DNA of 64,000 nucleotides from Acanthaster planci (lineage: Eukaryota > Echinodermata > Asteroidea > Valvatida > Acanthasteridae), in contig NW_019091502.1 of assembly GCF_001949145.1 (NCBI RefSeq), positions 303,253-367,252 of the forward strand, in the 5' to 3' direction. Positions 1 to 13,100 of this stretch are shown here, piece by piece. Position 1 is the first letter of the stretch; every line of letters starts with the position of its first letter. Below the pieces are notes generated by a model. It was not told the DNA's origin. It ran no database searches and worked only from the letters and a program-made list of their open reading frames with translations. Position numbers and translations under genes: made by a program.

Positions 1-1053
1 GTTACAGTGTCGGGTCAAAGTGTTGAATATGCAATGAATCGTTGGTATTCCTTGTTCTTGATACTCCCACCTTTTCCCTCTTCCTCACACCAGCACACAT
101 AGCAATTAACATATGGACTTAATATTTTGCAGGGGGTACGGTATTTTTGCTCTGCAGATTTCTGTGCTTAAGAGCTGTGTGACATTGGGTCCTGCTTAGC
201 AGGTGTCAAGAAAGTAGATGATGTACATAGCGGGAACCAGTCACACAGGCAGTGCTTCTGAGTTGTTTGTTTGTTTGTTTTTTTTTTGTTAGCCTTTGGC
301 ATTTATAGCAATACATGTACATACCAGTTGCCTTGCAAAAGTGCCAAGAAAGGGGCTGGACCTTGCAAAGTTGAGAATGATTGCAAAGCTCATGGTGTCT
401 GCATGCACTGTAGAACTAGCCACATTTCTTACGGTTGCATGGCTTGCTGGCTTTCTGTCTGTTTGTTAATAATTGGCATGATTATTTTAGGGGTTTTTTG
501 CTTCAGATGCTTTGAATCCTTTCAATATTTTACAATCTTGTATTAGATTTAAACATGTCGCGTGGTGCATGTAGTTCGTTTTCTCTGAGTACTTTAAAAT
601 ACATTTTTGAAGTGGCTTTTTACGGTACACTGTACATGTATACATGTTCATGTACAGTGTCATATTCAGGCTTGATGTAGAGGCACTCTGTATATTCATT
701 ATGTATAGCATTCAAATGAGATCTCTCTTTACAGATTTGAGTGCACTGTTTGTTGAAACAGAAATATTACTCTAGGTGTACATTGTACATGTATACAGCC
801 TATGTAAACACGGAGTTGCCTTGATGGTAACGACGTACATTGTAGACTCTACCTCATTTACCGGTACTTTGAACTGTTGAAAAGTCAAATTAGATTTTAA
901 ACCTGACCGCCCTGTTTGTATTGCGTCTGTAATCAACTTACGTTGCCACGGAGTGTCAGACTCGCATGCAACCAGATGTATAACCTCAGTGTGTTGTGAA
1001 TTTTGTGTTTTTTCTGTGTCTTTCCCCCCTCCCCCCCTTTCATCACTTCACAG
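1..1053 (+). other. Intronic sequence upstream of IRS exon a
   Basis: No exon was recognised. A T-run lies near 278, and TACATGTA/TGTACA palindromes cluster around 630-660 and 780-800. The region ends in the C-rich tract of the exon acceptor. Confidence 0.6.
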
Positions 1054-1149
1054 TGCACCGTCGGGTTCAGCGTTGACGTCGTCAGTGATACGCCCTCGGA
1101 CTCAGAGCGAGGGGGAGGGGAACCACACCGCCCGCAAAGGCGGGACCAG
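1054..1149 (+). CDS. irs: IRS internal exon a (96 bp, phase 2 in / 2 out)
   Basis: A long pyrimidine tract and the acceptor ttcacag precede the exon, and the donor is CCAG/gtagcc. The frame gives a Ser-rich stretch and then RPRTQSEGEGNH, which resembles the RxRT.S segment just after the PTB domain in IRS1. The exon is exactly 32 codons long. The split last codon (AG plus T) reads Ser when joined to 13309. A second open frame crosses the exon, but only this one fits the downstream phases. It shares 12 identical bases (ACGCCCTCGGAC) and the peptide pattern RPRT-SEGE with exon 11161-11244. Confidence 0.8.
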
Positions 1150-4100
1150 GTAGCCAATAGACGTAAACAAACAAGAGATGTGAAATGCTGTGGAAGGTTG
1201 TGACCAATGGAGGGCGCTCTTAGGCAATATCTTGGCATTGTTAAGAGTTTTAGCCGACCCCTCTCCAATTATTTCAGTGTTCTATTCCCATCTTTTATGT
1301 ATTTTAGCATAATGAAAAGTCCCTCTATTGGTCAGACCGCCACTAGTTAGCAATCTGCATGTGCCACTGTCTTCGTTCTGTTACTAACAAATCTTGTTTT
1401 GCTTTGAAGTGGTAGTTTTTACAGCTGCATGGCTCCACTGAAGAAAATTGGAAATTGATTTGTTTTGTAATGAAAAGTTGTGTCATAGCTGGAGTGGAAT
1501 GTTGGCCGGGTCTGAGGTCCATCTTCTCTAGGCTGCTAAGGGCCTTGGTGTGTAGCCAGTTGCAGAGTTTTGCCCAGCAGAAACACATCACCTGCCCACA
1601 TGTCTTGTCTGCTATTCTGCCTGTTCTCCTACTAAGCGCAAAATGACCTGCTAAGCATTTCTTCTTGGCCACCCTGCATGATATGGGCTGCATTCGGAAT
1701 GAGTGGCTGTATAGGATGCATAAGAAAATGTGTTGATCAATTTTTTGCTCTCTTCCAAATTCAGGAATTTGTCAATTAATCTTAAGAAATACACTGCTCT
1801 TAAAGATGGCTGCTATATGAAAGCCCTCCATTGAAAATTACAGTGTCACTGCTGCCATGTGCATGTACTTGAAATAAGCTGACAATAAATTTAAGCATTC
1901 AGAAACGTGAATACATGTACCTGTATGTGGAGACAAATTTGACAATCATAGGAAAAGTTTCCAGTTGTAATTTTTTCCCTAATGTTTGGCTTCTTCCATC
2001 ATTGAATAAAAGTGTGCTCATTACCGTCCTTCAGCGAGTTAAAGCACAATTCCATTGACAAATGGTGGGAAGGGATGTCAGAACCTCTCCTGACCTATTG
2101 CTCGACGACGGAGGGACGATAGGACAATAACGTGGAGAGGTCAAAGAGAAATGAAGACATCACAACTCTTCATGGACAGCCTGGCGGGAAAATGTCAGGA
2201 AGGATGAAGCTTGTTCCCTGGGGCATCATTTAGCTGGAGAATCTGTTTTAAACTTGTCAGCCTGGTGCAGGCCATAGGGAAGAAAAATTGTGTTTGATAT
2301 GTTTGGCCAGATGCAAGAACATTTTTAGGGGAGCAGATTATGATTTCCCAAAATTTTAGGAGTTTGATCCTGACGTTTTGGCTTTCAATGGCTATAATAT
2401 AATCACTGAGAATTTCAACTTATTTGCAATTTTTTTTACAGAAAGCAAGTGCAAGATAAATATTATCATAACCTTTGGGAGAAAATGTATGTCTTGTTAG
2501 CTACGGTTCTACAAATGCAGAAATGTTACAGTATTTTATTGCAATCTTAACAACCCCTATTCCGAATGTTCTGTCAATATGTCCTCATCCCCAAACCCAC
2601 CTCTGGATTTTGTTTTGGCACAAAAGGAAGATCTTTTTATATTCATGAAACAAATAGAAATTCCAAAGTTGTTGCCACAAACTTTTTCTTCAATCTAGTC
2701 TGCTGACATCTTTAGAATATATTCATCAGAGGCTGGGTGATGTCAATCAGCGTGTAATTAACAGAAAATCTTGTTCTACTTTAAAAGAGAAAGCTTTGGC
2801 AATACTGTTTTGTAGATCCTTTGTGCTTGTTAGACACCCTGACAACCGGATGTTTTCTGGTTTAGGAGTAACAAGGAATTCTTATCAGGGCTTTCTGAAT
2901 ATGCCTGCTTAAATAACCAGACTCGTTAAAACTTGTCTTGCGATATTTAATGAATGAAGCTGTGTACATGGATTTCCATAATCAAATTATAACTGTCTTT
3001 AGAAAATCACAGCATGCCCCTCGGACCCTAATATAAGCAGACGTGTCATGAAGGCTTCAATTAAGGAAATGCATACATGTACATTGTACAGTCAGGATTG
3101 ATGAGGTAGACAAAACAAGGCAGAACACCGCTGAGCACTTAATCTGAGAACAGTCAAGAAGTGGAGCGTTTTTTTTTTAATGTCTGGTTAAAATTATGAA
3201 CAACCCATGTTCATGGACATTACTAACCCAAATCTCATGAACATTTTACATGTATATTGTAAGTTTTCTTGAAATTTACTTGCAAATTTGCAGGTAGGCT
3301 TCTTGCAAAATTCTGACTGAAGTAAGGGAAACAAAACAAAAACACATTTCCTGAGCTCTCACACCCTGGGCAAGTTTGCTAGGAGCTTTCCTGAATCCAA
3401 TGAAATCTTCCACTGGCCAGAGGGGCATGTACATGTACACACACTGTACCAGTACAGTACTTGAACTCTCAAGGGGCACAAAAACCCACCTTAAGTACAT
3501 TTTTACATATACTAGTGGCTGGGCTCTTCCCAATCCTATAAAATCCTCCCAAATCTGGTAGATTTCAAGGATCTAGAAAGATGAGGACAAGTACATGCAC
3601 ATGTACATGCACATGTATATTGTTACATGTGAAACTTGGCTGGTTTCCCTCATGTGCTCAATTCCAGCATATGCTTACTGCATCACAGATATGAAACTTA
3701 AATTTCACCGTACTGTCTGGTTACTTCATTCTGAATCCCTGATCAAAACTCTAATGAATCATCCCAGGCGCCAGTGTGGGACAGAAAATTGAACTCAAAC
3801 CAACACTGGCTGTGACATCTGTCAACTCATTTTGCAGCAAAGCGGCGATGCCTTTGATGGTAATTTGTGGAAGTGCCTAATGGAAATGACATGGAGGTTA
3901 ATGTACATGTATCAGCCATCTCAGGAAAAACCGAGTGACTGGCCCGAGTTTGAATCCTACTGTGTTTCATGGACCAAGTTTTCCCAGCCTTTAATTAAAC
4001 ACCTGTCATATTTTGGAGGAAACCCATGCAAAATAGTCACAAAAGGGTGATAGACCGGTACATGTAATGTACTGTAGCATGTAAAGGTTTGGCATGCTAG

Positions 4101-7100
4101 TGCCATGTGACTCAAAATAGGAATAGTGTGCCTGAAATTTCTTTTGACTTTTCTGAGACCATTTTCACTGATTTCAGTACATCACCATAAACTTTTGCCA
4201 AAAATTGGCTTGTAAAAATCACTTTTCTTTTCAGATTTCTCAGTGTGCATCACAGTTGGGAAAAAACTTCCTTGTAAAAATTTCCAGCAAAACGATCACC
4301 GCTTTTGCACAACTACCATATGTACATAACTTCAGACCATATTTTCATCAGTTCAGGCTACGCACCTAACATTGTTTGGGCAAGGATCACCACCAGAGGG
4401 TGATCATGATAACAGATAAAGAAAAAGTGAGCTTCTAACCGTTATCACGCAAGTGCGAGTGGAACACAGAATGATCATGGTGTAGTGTGTACATGTATGT
4501 GTCCCATATACCACAAGCCACAGGCCGATTCGGCTTGGTGGTATAAACTGGACACAGATTTATCTTCAAGCAAACTTGACGCGTAGCAAAGATGTTATAG
4601 GGGCCAGTGCCCTCAAACCTGCCACCTCTGGATTTACAGTAATGTTTGCAGCTGTGCATTTTGCTTTCATTGTAAAAATTGCGCAATACATGTACTTGTA
4701 CAGTACATGTATGTGTTGAATTAGAATAGAGCATTAGAGGTTTAATATGAGCCATGCAAATACTACTAGTTACCACAGGAGCATGAGTGTGATAACAAAT
4801 ATATCTTCTAACAAACTTGACGCGCAGTAAAGAAAGTAAAGGGGCCTCTGCGCGCTTCACATCAAAAAAAGATATCATACGGCACACAGCAAAAACAGTA
4901 ACACGGATGTACATGTACATGTGTACCAGAATTCTGTAAGTTTATCGAGGGAGCATGGGAATTGTTTGTGGTTTAACTCATTTCAGCAACAACAACAGGG
5001 CTTACACTTAGAAAGGAAATCATTGTTAGAATTGTATGTGCATTTAAACACGTGTGGCGGTCAGCACAGGCAACTTGAACATGCCCTTTTTGAATTTACA
5101 GTCACAGAGATGTGCGTTTGCTTTTACATGTTGCTTAAATATAGTGCAATGCGTTGAGTTAGAACAGCGCATTACACAGGGTTCGATATGAACCGTGCAA
5201 TACGGGTATATATCACACTGCTTGAATTTACAATTCAAGTTTGCTTGAAGATAATTTCCAGTATCCTCACCTTGATACTATGTATAGGTTGTTCCTTTGC
5301 ATGTTCATTTATATGCTGTAGGTTAAAATGTACATGGTTACTTAAAATGTTAATGGACAGTACCCTTCCAGTACACAACTCCTTATTTAACATAAATGAA
5401 GTCAAGTCTTTAGAAGCACATGTACATGCTGTAATAAAAATTTCAATGCTTTGTGTTTTCCTTGTTTAAGTATTTGATAGGCTCTGTATGTAAATATTGT
5501 GACAGCGATGTTGGAGAGCATACGCAGATATGCCAACCTACCACTTCTTACTGTTCCATAAACACAGACTATGCTTTGCATGGATCTCCTCGCACAACTT
5601 CTTCTATGCAATCCCGCGACTTTGCGCTCTGGGTCCCAATTTTTCATGAGGCTTCAAAGCAGAGGACATTGCTAGGGGCATTTTTTGGGTAAGGTAAAGT
5701 GAATAGAGAACCAGTTGCAGGTGATATTATGCGTATTGCATTTTGGCTGGTAACCAGTGTCTGCTAAGCATGTATTTTCTGTGTGTAAAAAATCTGTATA
5801 AAGGAGTTCAACCAGTCCAGATGTGGTCACGTGTAAATGCCCTCCATGTCATCTTTACATCTTTTCTGAAAAACTTGGTGTAAATTTTGGACAACCAGAA
5901 ATAGAAGCCATGACAGAGGTTGCACAATGCTTTTAGACAGGTGCTACGTGTGCCTACTCAACCACTAGGGTGCTATGAATTGCCAGATGCAATTAATGCA
6001 TTAATGTGCCTGTGGATATGGTGCCACTGTTGTAATAGTATCTCATCGGATTTTTCTATAAAATGTTGCAAAACTTGACATCACCGTGGACAGTTTCCAA
6101 ATCTTGAGTTTCACTTCCGTCTTATTGAAATAAAAAAAACCAACATGTACATGTACAATGTACATCTAATGTATCTGCTGGACGTGTGAGCGTGCTATTC
6201 ACAAGGTCTTGCCATTTTGAATTTCAGTTGTTTGCTTCTTTGGCTGCAATCCTACATGCACCCACGCTTATACTTTTAAATATTTACTCTATTGCTGGGA
6301 GCATTAGATATCCCATTTCCATGGCAACACTTTCCTTAATGGTTCGTGCCCTTGACATGGCGCTCTACCTTTTTGTGTTTAGAAATGCTGAATGTTCCTT
6401 GTCAACATACATGTATTTTGCATCAGAAGTACCCATATTATCAATAGATGAAGGCCTTGAAAAGTAATTTTATGGGATTTTTTCATTAAGGGTGGCCTTA
6501 CATTACTGATCAGATTGTCTCACTGGAAAGCCATTTTAACAGTAACTACATCAAATGTTCCCCATGCCATTGTGTACATACACGAACACTTGGAAAACTG
6601 TAACCACAAAAAGCCATTTATGGTCTCTTGTCCTGTCAGAAATTTGGGGTTATTTTGTTTGAAAATCAATTCTCTCCTCAGCTTGGTCAAATGCCTGTTT
6701 TGTTTTCCCTCTTGTGAAAGAACCCAACGCTGCCACTGTTGTTGAATTATTCAGACAAATCTGCCCTGCAAATGTCGTGAGTATCCCGAAGGGCTGACTG
6801 CAAAGCACATATCCCAGCCTCTTGCCTTTTCATTGGGGTGTAATTAATCACTTTGTAGCCCTTTAGAGAATCTTCCATTTGCGTCTTTGTTTACCTTCCT
6901 GCATTAAAAGTGACAGACATGAGGGGGGGGAAGTTTATTTCAATGCCAAATGCTTCTAAATGCCCAGCGGTACCTTCTGAATCTAGTTAAAGTTTGATTG
7001 AAAGTAGAGATGTACAGTGTGTTTAGTTCGGCACAAGGGTGATCATGTCTTTTCATGGCTAATGCACATACTTAACTATGGGTATGAGAATCATGATTCC

Positions 7101-10100
7101 TGCTCATGTGTAGTCTTCTGAAAAAACCATGACAAAGTTGAGCGGTCTGCACCTGACGGTCGCCATAAATGCAAACATTCGACTAAAAGGCAAGATCAAT
7201 CCTGAGACCGAAGACTGCCTGGTTGTCGTGAGGCTTGCATTTTTTCCCTTAATTTTTTTGAGATATGGAAAGGGAAGAAAATATGGAATTTTCAGAGATC
7301 GTTGGAAACAGAGTGGATGGGTAGTCATTGGGGCCCACAGACGGTAGATTGAAAACAAACATGGGATCCACGCGGCAAATCAATCCTGCCAGACCTAATC
7401 GATGGGCCTCAGACGGGGAGCTTCCAAAAAAAAAGGAAATGGTTGAAAACTGAACAGACGGGGAGTGTGGAGAGATCAGATCCCCAGATCTGACATTGAT
7501 AGGTTCGTCGGAATGGTAATAAGTGTTCATGTCCTGCAGAGGGAGTCTAATTGCTTTGCTGGGGAGGAAAACAGTGCTTAGGGAAATCAAGAAATAGTGC
7601 TCTCGTTAAATTATAAGGCAGCAGCAATAAAATGCCACTTAAAGGGAAGTGAAGACTTGTCTTTCCTGTGCTGTGATGGATTGGAAGCAATTAAGTGTTC
7701 ATGGGTAATTTTTCAAGTACGTTTGCTGGAGCGCAGTGTTGTTTGAGTCGATGAGTTCTGAATTTGTAGTAGTGAAAAACCCAAAATGAGGTTGTCGCTG
7801 CGGCTGTGTTTGATATCCTTTTTATGATTTCCTTTGTTCAATTTCTTTCCATATTTTGATTTGTACATCAGTATTTTTTAAGTAATCTGAATCTGAATAC
7901 GCACTAAGGCTCCGATTGGACGAACACTCAAGTTGCGCATTAATTTTCGATTCCATGGTTCCATGTAACTCAATGGGCAGTGGGCATGGTTTAAACTGAA
8001 GTGACGTCACACTTATGAACCAGATTGGGAAGGATATTTAAATTTGGACAGAAAACATAATTGGTAAATGTTGAACACTAAAGTTTCTACCTAAAATATC
8101 ATTGTTTTACTCATGAATATACAAATGAAATTAGCATAAAAATTAGGCAAAGGTTCTGTGAAATTCTGTTTGAATGGCAAAGCTGAAAGCACTGGCATTT
8201 ATTGAATTTAATGGAGTGCCATTCATGTACAGCAACACTGTATTTTAGGTCGTGAAAAGATCATTTCACAAAGCCTTGAAACTTGAGCAACTGAATCAGA
8301 ACTCAACTGAAAAATGGACATCAAGAGATTTGGGCAAAAATTGTTCCCGCCGGGCATATACAAGTACGGTACGATAACATCCATCAGAGCCATAATTGCA
8401 CTGCAAGGTTGGTCTGTCTGTTTTAATGTCTTTCGGTTATGATTGTACGCTTTGTCTTGATTACATTTGCATAACAGAGCAGTTAAGATGATTAAATTTC
8501 TCGTTGGCATTCATTTAAAGTAGCTTGGTTGAAGTTGACCTTGGTGGCATGAAATTTGGTACATGAAATATTGGAGGAACATTCATTGGAGCTGTGGATT
8601 TAATTTCAAATAAAGTCTGATTATAAGATCGTACCATGTGAAGATTTCTAACGTTGTTCTCATTGGCTCTTTAGGAGTGATACTCCTAATTAAATCAACT
8701 GAAAGACTGCCAGACCAAATAGATGGAAGTTACATGTACCGGTACATGTATGTATAAACCAACTGATGCACAGTATTCTATGTGTAAATGACAACCATTA
8801 CATTGTGCATGTAAATCATTGTTTGAATGGCACAGGGCTCTGGTGCCTTGCAGACCTGTCGACATTGAATACGTGTGTTTGGAAAGGGGTCTAGACCCTG
8901 GTAAATATGCACAGTTCCCCGTTAGAGCCAAAATCTTGTTATATTTGCTGTGTGCAAACAGCACTCTGGCTCGGTTGCGCTCAGACAACTTTGCAGCTCA
9001 TCCAATTTGGAGGCAAGTTGGGGCCCTCGGACCATTAACTCTTTCAGTGTCCCCCCTTCAACTGAAGCATTCATCACAACATGAGGGATGTGCACTCTTG
9101 GCTAGTTGTTACGACCAAATTGAGGAAATTAGACATGGCTCTCTGGGGATTCTGTTGTGCCAAGCATGTAATGCGTGGCTTTCATGAAGATCACCAGTTT
9201 TGCTTCTTTTTTGGGTCAGTTACAGATTTTCCACGTCACATGTAGTTCTAAAGGAATTAGAGTGAGCTGTAGGAACTGCATGTACATTTAAGTTGATTTG
9301 CCCTTGAATTTAAAACCCTGGTTTATTTCTGTACCCATCATACTTTTGCCCTCTTTTCTTGCCTAAATATATGGATTTATTTTTTTTAAACAGTGAAAAT
9401 TAGATGTTACTATTTGGAAAGTTTTGCCCTCTACTCCTTTTAATAAAGCAAGCTTTCTCTTGATTGATATCTCTGAATGCAATTGAAAATGGCACAATAT
9501 CTGAGCCTGAAAATTTCATATATATCGACACAATTCGTGCTCTGCGGCAGTGAGCGATACAATTTCCCGTTGCAGCAGTCACTCAGAAACTCCAGTTTCG
9601 TATTAAATTTTTTTTTTTTCCAAAAACTTATCCAAGCGCCGTAGGGTCAGGAAACAGCATAGTAAGTCTTGGAATTGGATGCAATGCCCGGAGTTGTTTT
9701 TGTCTTCTCAAGGATGTGAGACAAATTATACGCAAAGTTGTTTTCGTGAAATAAATGAAGGAGGAACTGATAGCTACCGTAACATGCTAAATGAGGATTT
9801 GAGTTGGACTACTTCTTATTTGCCATTGACGCAGCATTGGTCTTGGTTTCCTTATATCCACAATCCCCCTTGATTCTGTGGGTAGGTTCCTATAATTGAA
9901 TGAATGCATTGACATTTTACCTGCACGTTTCTCCAATGTTGCCTGTAGGACTTCTGTGCCATGGTTATGAAACTGATTTGGGGCAGCTTTTGTAACGGAA
10001 GACTCCTAGGCCTGAGCTGAAAACTCCTGTTTGTGCATGCCGAGATACACGTATGTTGTACTGGGAATTGAAATTTGGGACCAGTTGTATTGCAACGTTG

Positions 10101-13100
10101 CTTGAGAAATCTACAAAGTAAAAATGGTTTATAAGATAGATGTATAAATTTTCAATAAGTAACTTTAATTTAGTGAATAATGGAAATGCATCTTATCAAT
10201 GTTGATTCCACGGCCAGAAGTGCAGTGGATATCTTTGATTGAAATCAAAACAATATGGCACGGAAGAATTTTTACAGTCCAGTCTCTTTGTTGTTATGTG
10301 CACTTTTCCTTCTCATCATGGACAAAGAAAGGAAAGGAGTGTACAGCTAAACCAAGTCTGAAATCTGATTTTCTTTAACTTTTCTTGCACGCCCACCTTT
10401 TATTAGAGATTTATTGGGAAAAAAAAGGACTAATTTTTCATAGCTGTTAAATACATTTTACATTTATGTATTACTTTGAAGAATAATGCGTTCTTGCCCT
10501 ACCGTACTTTTGTTTTCCCATATTGGAAGTGGGAAGATTCCAAATGGACCTATAACAAAAAACGGGAGCCTTTGATTTTGTTCTTGTTTCCTTCACATTT
10601 ACATGTGTAATTGTCTCTGTCCTTTGGGGAAGTTCCTTCAGATCTCCATTGACAACAGGTGTACATGTACAGTGTACACGTATGCCTGATAAAAAGTCTG
10701 GTCTGTCTTCTCGGCTTTGCATGTTACTACTGACAGACTTGACTCATGCCTTCAAGATTTTGCCATTGTGCTTGCCCTTTCATTGTCACCTTTTCCATTT
10801 TCCGTTCTACTCCTTGCATGGCATAACTAGCTGAAAATTACAGATAGATTTCCTTCCCAATTATTTCTTTCCTATTTGCATTCCTAAGCCTTTCTTTTTG
10901 GGTTCATTCTGCAAACATGATGTATAAATTGCCATCTTGTGTTGTCCCTGCTGAAGTTTACACAATGTGTTTTGCAGTATGTCTCCTAATCTGTACTCAA
11001 AATGTACATGTATTTTACACCGTATCCTTTTACTAAAGTCACTCTTGACTACTTGCTCAAAGTAAAACCTGTTCTTGAATACAGTTTTGACTTGTTTTTT
11101 TCACTGTTCAACGTTTTCTTCCACTCCTCAAACTCTCCCCCCCCCCGGTAATTTTCACAGCTTGCATAAGTATGGTATGAAAACACGCCCTCGGACGGCC
11201 AGTGAAGGAGAATCACATTTTCGCAGTGGGCGTACACCCGAAAGGTAACAATGGCAAAGTTGGTTGACCCTAACTTGTCTAATTAATTAGGAATAGTGTC
11301 TTGAGCCAACCACATGGTAGTGCATGCAATTTAGTGTCATCCAGGTGTCTCATCTGTGCATGTAACCATCTGTCGTTGGATGCTGTGACTTGAACCCATT
11401 TTTACTTGTAAACAGTATTTAGTTTTCTCATGATTTCTCCCCTCACCTAGAGTGGGACGAGTCTACTACTGCATACCTACCAGATTAGTGAATGGAAGTA
11501 ATTGACTAGGGAATAATGCCTATGTTTTGATAATCTGCGTAGGTTGCAGGTAATAGACTGGTGTTTGTTTAGCATAGCAGATTAGCACTGAAGATTGAAG
11601 ATTTTTTGCATGAAATTGGGATAATGTCTGCGTTGCAGGAACTAACTTTGTTGATAAACATTGACAGTCTGAAATAACAAATGACTGATAACGACTGCCT
11701 CATGTTATGTCTGTCAGTAGCCACCCATAATTTTCCTCAAGATCTGTGACTGTCTCTGTTTATCCTTGACTGTCTGTGATTTTGCTATCAGTGACTCTGT
11801 GATAACTGTCAGTGATGAACCGTCTGTGGTTTCTTCTGACTGTCAGTGACTCTCTGAGATTTGCCATATCATTTTTGTCATGGATTCTGTTTTTTAAATG
11901 TCAGTCAGTGAGCGTGAATGTGTGTGCTTAATTATTTGGGGTTAACTCTGTCGGTGACTGACTGACTGTCTGTGCTAGAAGTTATCTGTGTATGTCTGTC
12001 AGTAGTGTCAGTGGTTCTCTGTAGTCATCAGTCACTGTTTCTGTTGAAAAACTTAACTCAAAAGTGGTACCGTCTAAAACCTGGGTTTGAATCGCGGACC
12101 TTATGATCGACGGAGCAGACACAATCAATTACTGAGCTTGCGTGAGGATTCATGACAACCTGGGCTTCTTCACAGATGCTACCAAATGCATCCTTCAAGT
12201 GTCAAGAACGTGTCCCATATCACACCAGCAGCCAACAGAGGTCAAACAAAAGGGTTGAATTAGCTTTCCTGCACCCAGTCAGTGGGAAATAAACAGCTCC
12301 AGCACAGGCTGATTGTGAAGCTCTGTCATTGGACAATATGTGTGACAACTTGACCAAGGTGAAACAAGCTTCTACATGTAATTAATACACGTGGAACACT
12401 TGGATTGAGTGATGGGTTCAACCTCTGCAAATGAGTTCTGTGACAGCAATATGCCATACCTGGGTGTGTCCCACTCAGGAAAAGTGCATTGCAAATAGTT
12501 CAGACCTTTTATTGTGCATACACAGTGGAAATTCATTTACAAACATCAGTGAAATGCCAGAGTGGGGCCCAACCCCAGTTCTGCTCATATTTTACAGATT
12601 GTAGGACTGCAAAAACAAGGTACCTGTCTTCATTCTTCCGAAGTTTTAGGCCAAGCCATTTTCAGTGTTATACCGTACAGTGTCGGATTCAGGTGCATTG
12701 AGGAAGATTTCTATTAGCCAGAAATACATGTAGCCAGGACATTAAAAGACTAATACAATCACAGAATGTACATGTAAAACTTCCTCACTTGGGTCATTTA
12801 ATTTTGTTAATACACTGCACATGCATCATATACTGGAACTAATTACTTACTTAATTGAGTGAGTGACTGATTGATTGACGTTAGAGTAAAACTGCGTGCA
12901 GTCTAGTGACTAACACATACATGTCTAACAGACACATCCTTACATAAAGAGGCTTGTGGAATGAATCTAATCTTGAAACATTATATTGTGCCATTGTGTA
13001 TGTGCACATGTACCTCCATATCACACTCAATAGTTGAAGATCTTTTCTGACTTCTTGTTTTTGACAATACTGACACTTTTTCACCCCTTGGGATTATTAT

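Larger units (their letters stand above)
1150..11160 (+). other. IRS intron a-a' (10 kb)
   Basis: No further phase-compatible exon was found by eye. It contains many TACATGTA palindromes, two copies of a dispersed repeat family (4433-5255), a perfect 20-bp palindrome (8731-8750) and otherwise unremarkable AT-rich sequence. Short open frames such as 7129-7347 have no splice borders or family likeness that I can defend. Confidence 0.6.

Noticed and set aside
3940-3975. B-box-like GTTTGAATCC on the plus strand as a third SINE
   Set aside because: No A box at the right distance and no matching body.
4435-4920. 161-codon minus-strand open frame
   Set aside because: It lies wholly in repeat family A and has no domain.
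12088-12110. Functional tRNA gene
   Set aside because: Only box-like pieces are present; no complete cloverleaf or acceptor stem was found.
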